Of a stretch of DNA of 22,702 nucleotides, positions 21,841 through 22,702 are shown piece by piece. The translations under genes and the position numbers were made by a program. Every line of letters begins with the position of its first letter. Positions within the stretch are counted from its first letter, which is position 1. The DNA lies in NCBI GenBank assembly GCA_026770585.1, contig MU646470.1, positions 1 through 22,702 of the forward strand, read 5' to 3'. The stretch comes from Baffinella frigidus. Its lineage: Eukaryota; Cryptophyceae; Cryptomonadales; Baffinellaceae. A model generated the notes under the pieces. It was not told the origin of the DNA, ran no database searches, and saw only the letters and a program-made list of their open reading frames with translations.

Positions 21841-22275
21841 GCCGCTGTGGAGGCGGCGGCTGATCCCCTACACTCAGGAGGCCCTCTCTCTCGCGATTCT
21901 CACTTCCGACCACTCGGTACGTGCCACGACACTATACACTATACACTATACACTATACACTATAAACTGTACACTATACGCTATACACTATGCACTATAC
22001 ACTGTGCACTATACACTATACACTATACACTGTACACTATACGCTATACACTATGCACTATACACTATACACTATGCACTATACACTATGCACTCACGCC
22101 CGGTACACGTTCCAGGACATGCATATACATATATTTATATATTTTTTATTTTATATATACGGTAAACACGCATACATGCATGGTGATGGATGAGACAGAC
22201 TTGTGTTATTGCCAGCACGGTCGCCCCGACACCCAAGAAGGCCTGTCGCGCGCGATTCTCACTTCCGACCACTCG
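21841..22275 (+). repeat. Two further partial copies of exon 5
   Basis: Copy 21841-21916 repeats the second half of exon 5 (CTGATCCCCTACACTCAGGA to GACCACTCG) and is followed by GTACGT. Copy 22228-22275 (ACACCCAAGAAGGCC to GACCACTCG) is followed by GCACGC and so lacks a GT donor. Resemblance continues some 25 bases into the intron (CCCCGGGGGGACAG). Confidence 0.85.
21926..22094 (+). repeat. (CACTATA)n heptamer array
   Basis: About 170 bases of a seven-base unit ACACTAT with variants (GCACTAT, ACGCTAT, ACACTGT). It keeps the seven-base period of the telomere-like arrays but has a different sequence. Confidence 0.95.
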
Positions 22276-22426
22276 GCACGCCCTCCCCCGGGGGACAGAG
22301 AGGGGGGAGGCATGACCCTGTGGGTGTACGGGTGGCAACCCCATGACTTTGTGGGTGGAGACAGGCCGTGGTGGTGTGCACAAGGTCTCTCGCTCTTGGG
22401 AACGGGTTGGAGGGAGAGTGGGGCCA

Positions 22427-22480
22427 TTATTACTACCACACGGCCGCCGTATATGCACCCCCACATGGGCTGTTTCTGAG
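22427..22480 (+). repeat. Dispersed repeat family 8, further copy
   Basis: TTATTACTACCACACGGCCG, CCGTATATGCACCCCCACAT resembles 9780-9840. A shorter piece (TGTTATTGCCAGCACGGTCG) lies at 22203. Confidence 0.55.
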
Positions 22481-22560
22481 CAGGACCTGGAAAGGGGTCA
22501 AGGCCACTCTTATTGTTGTGTAACAGAGAGAGGTCAAGGGCACTCTTTTTGTTGTGCAAG

Positions 22561-22576
22561 AGTCTCTCTCTCTCTC

Positions 22577-22623
<47 letters not shown>

Positions 22624-22670
22624 CTCTCTTGGAAATATGTTTTGGACAGGGTTGAAATGAAGTTTATTGG

Positions 22671-22702
<32 letters not shown>
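22561..22702 (+). repeat. (CT)n microsatellites at the window's right end
   Basis: Two long CT tracts, 22561-22619 and 22672-22702, surround a short unique stretch. The sequence ends inside the second. Confidence 0.95.

Noticed and set aside
21847-22479. 210-residue ORF with YTLYTIHYTLCTIHY repeats
   Set aside because: Mostly the translation of the CACTATA heptamer array; only its start overlaps a partial exon 5 copy.

Overview
The window is nuclear DNA of a eukaryote, most likely an alga or other protist with plant-type telomeres. Its genes are split by GT-AG introns, there are no bacterial operons, and degenerate CCCTAAA-type heptamers (the C-strand of a TTTAGGG telomere) occur throughout. 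A prasinophyte green alga is one possibility; dinoflagellates, cryptophytes and chromerids also fit. The sequence alone does not settle it.

Layout: 524-8801 (+) is a nine-exon gene for an ESCRT-III Snf7/CHMP4 (VPS32) protein. All splice phases join to give 233 residues ending in a Bro1/ALIX-type C-terminal helix. 8802-10291 holds no convincing gene, only small foldback elements. 10292-11819 (-) is a three-exon WD40 propeller gene. 12173-13013 (+) carries two broken 5' ends of the same WD40 family. 13225-15446 is a 2.2-kb degenerate telomere-like array. 15447-17125 is again element-rich and gene-poor. 17126-18226 (-) is an intronless WD40 paralogue. 18450 to the right edge (+) is a split, unrecognised protein gene, truncated by the window.

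The most striking feature is how the introns are built. Several are made almost end to end of telomere-like heptamers, with the C-rich strand in the sense direction running straight into the 3' splice site. The intronless WD40 paralogue lacks both introns of its sister. Many exon edges, each starting at the AG acceptor, are copied in partial direct repeats: eight copies for one exon of the right-hand gene, three for CHMP4 exon 4, and two around a heptamer block at CHMP4 exon 3. This pattern suggests that telomere-like blocks (or synthesis using telomere-like repeats) have been inserted at exon edges, duplicating target sequence and making or moving introns. At least seven families of short inverted-repeat, MITE-like elements fill the remaining intronic and intergenic space.

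The genes do not form a pathway: CHMP4 is a membrane-remodelling factor, the WD40 proteins are scaffolds of unknown role, and the last gene is unidentified. What they share is the repeat environment that shapes their introns.
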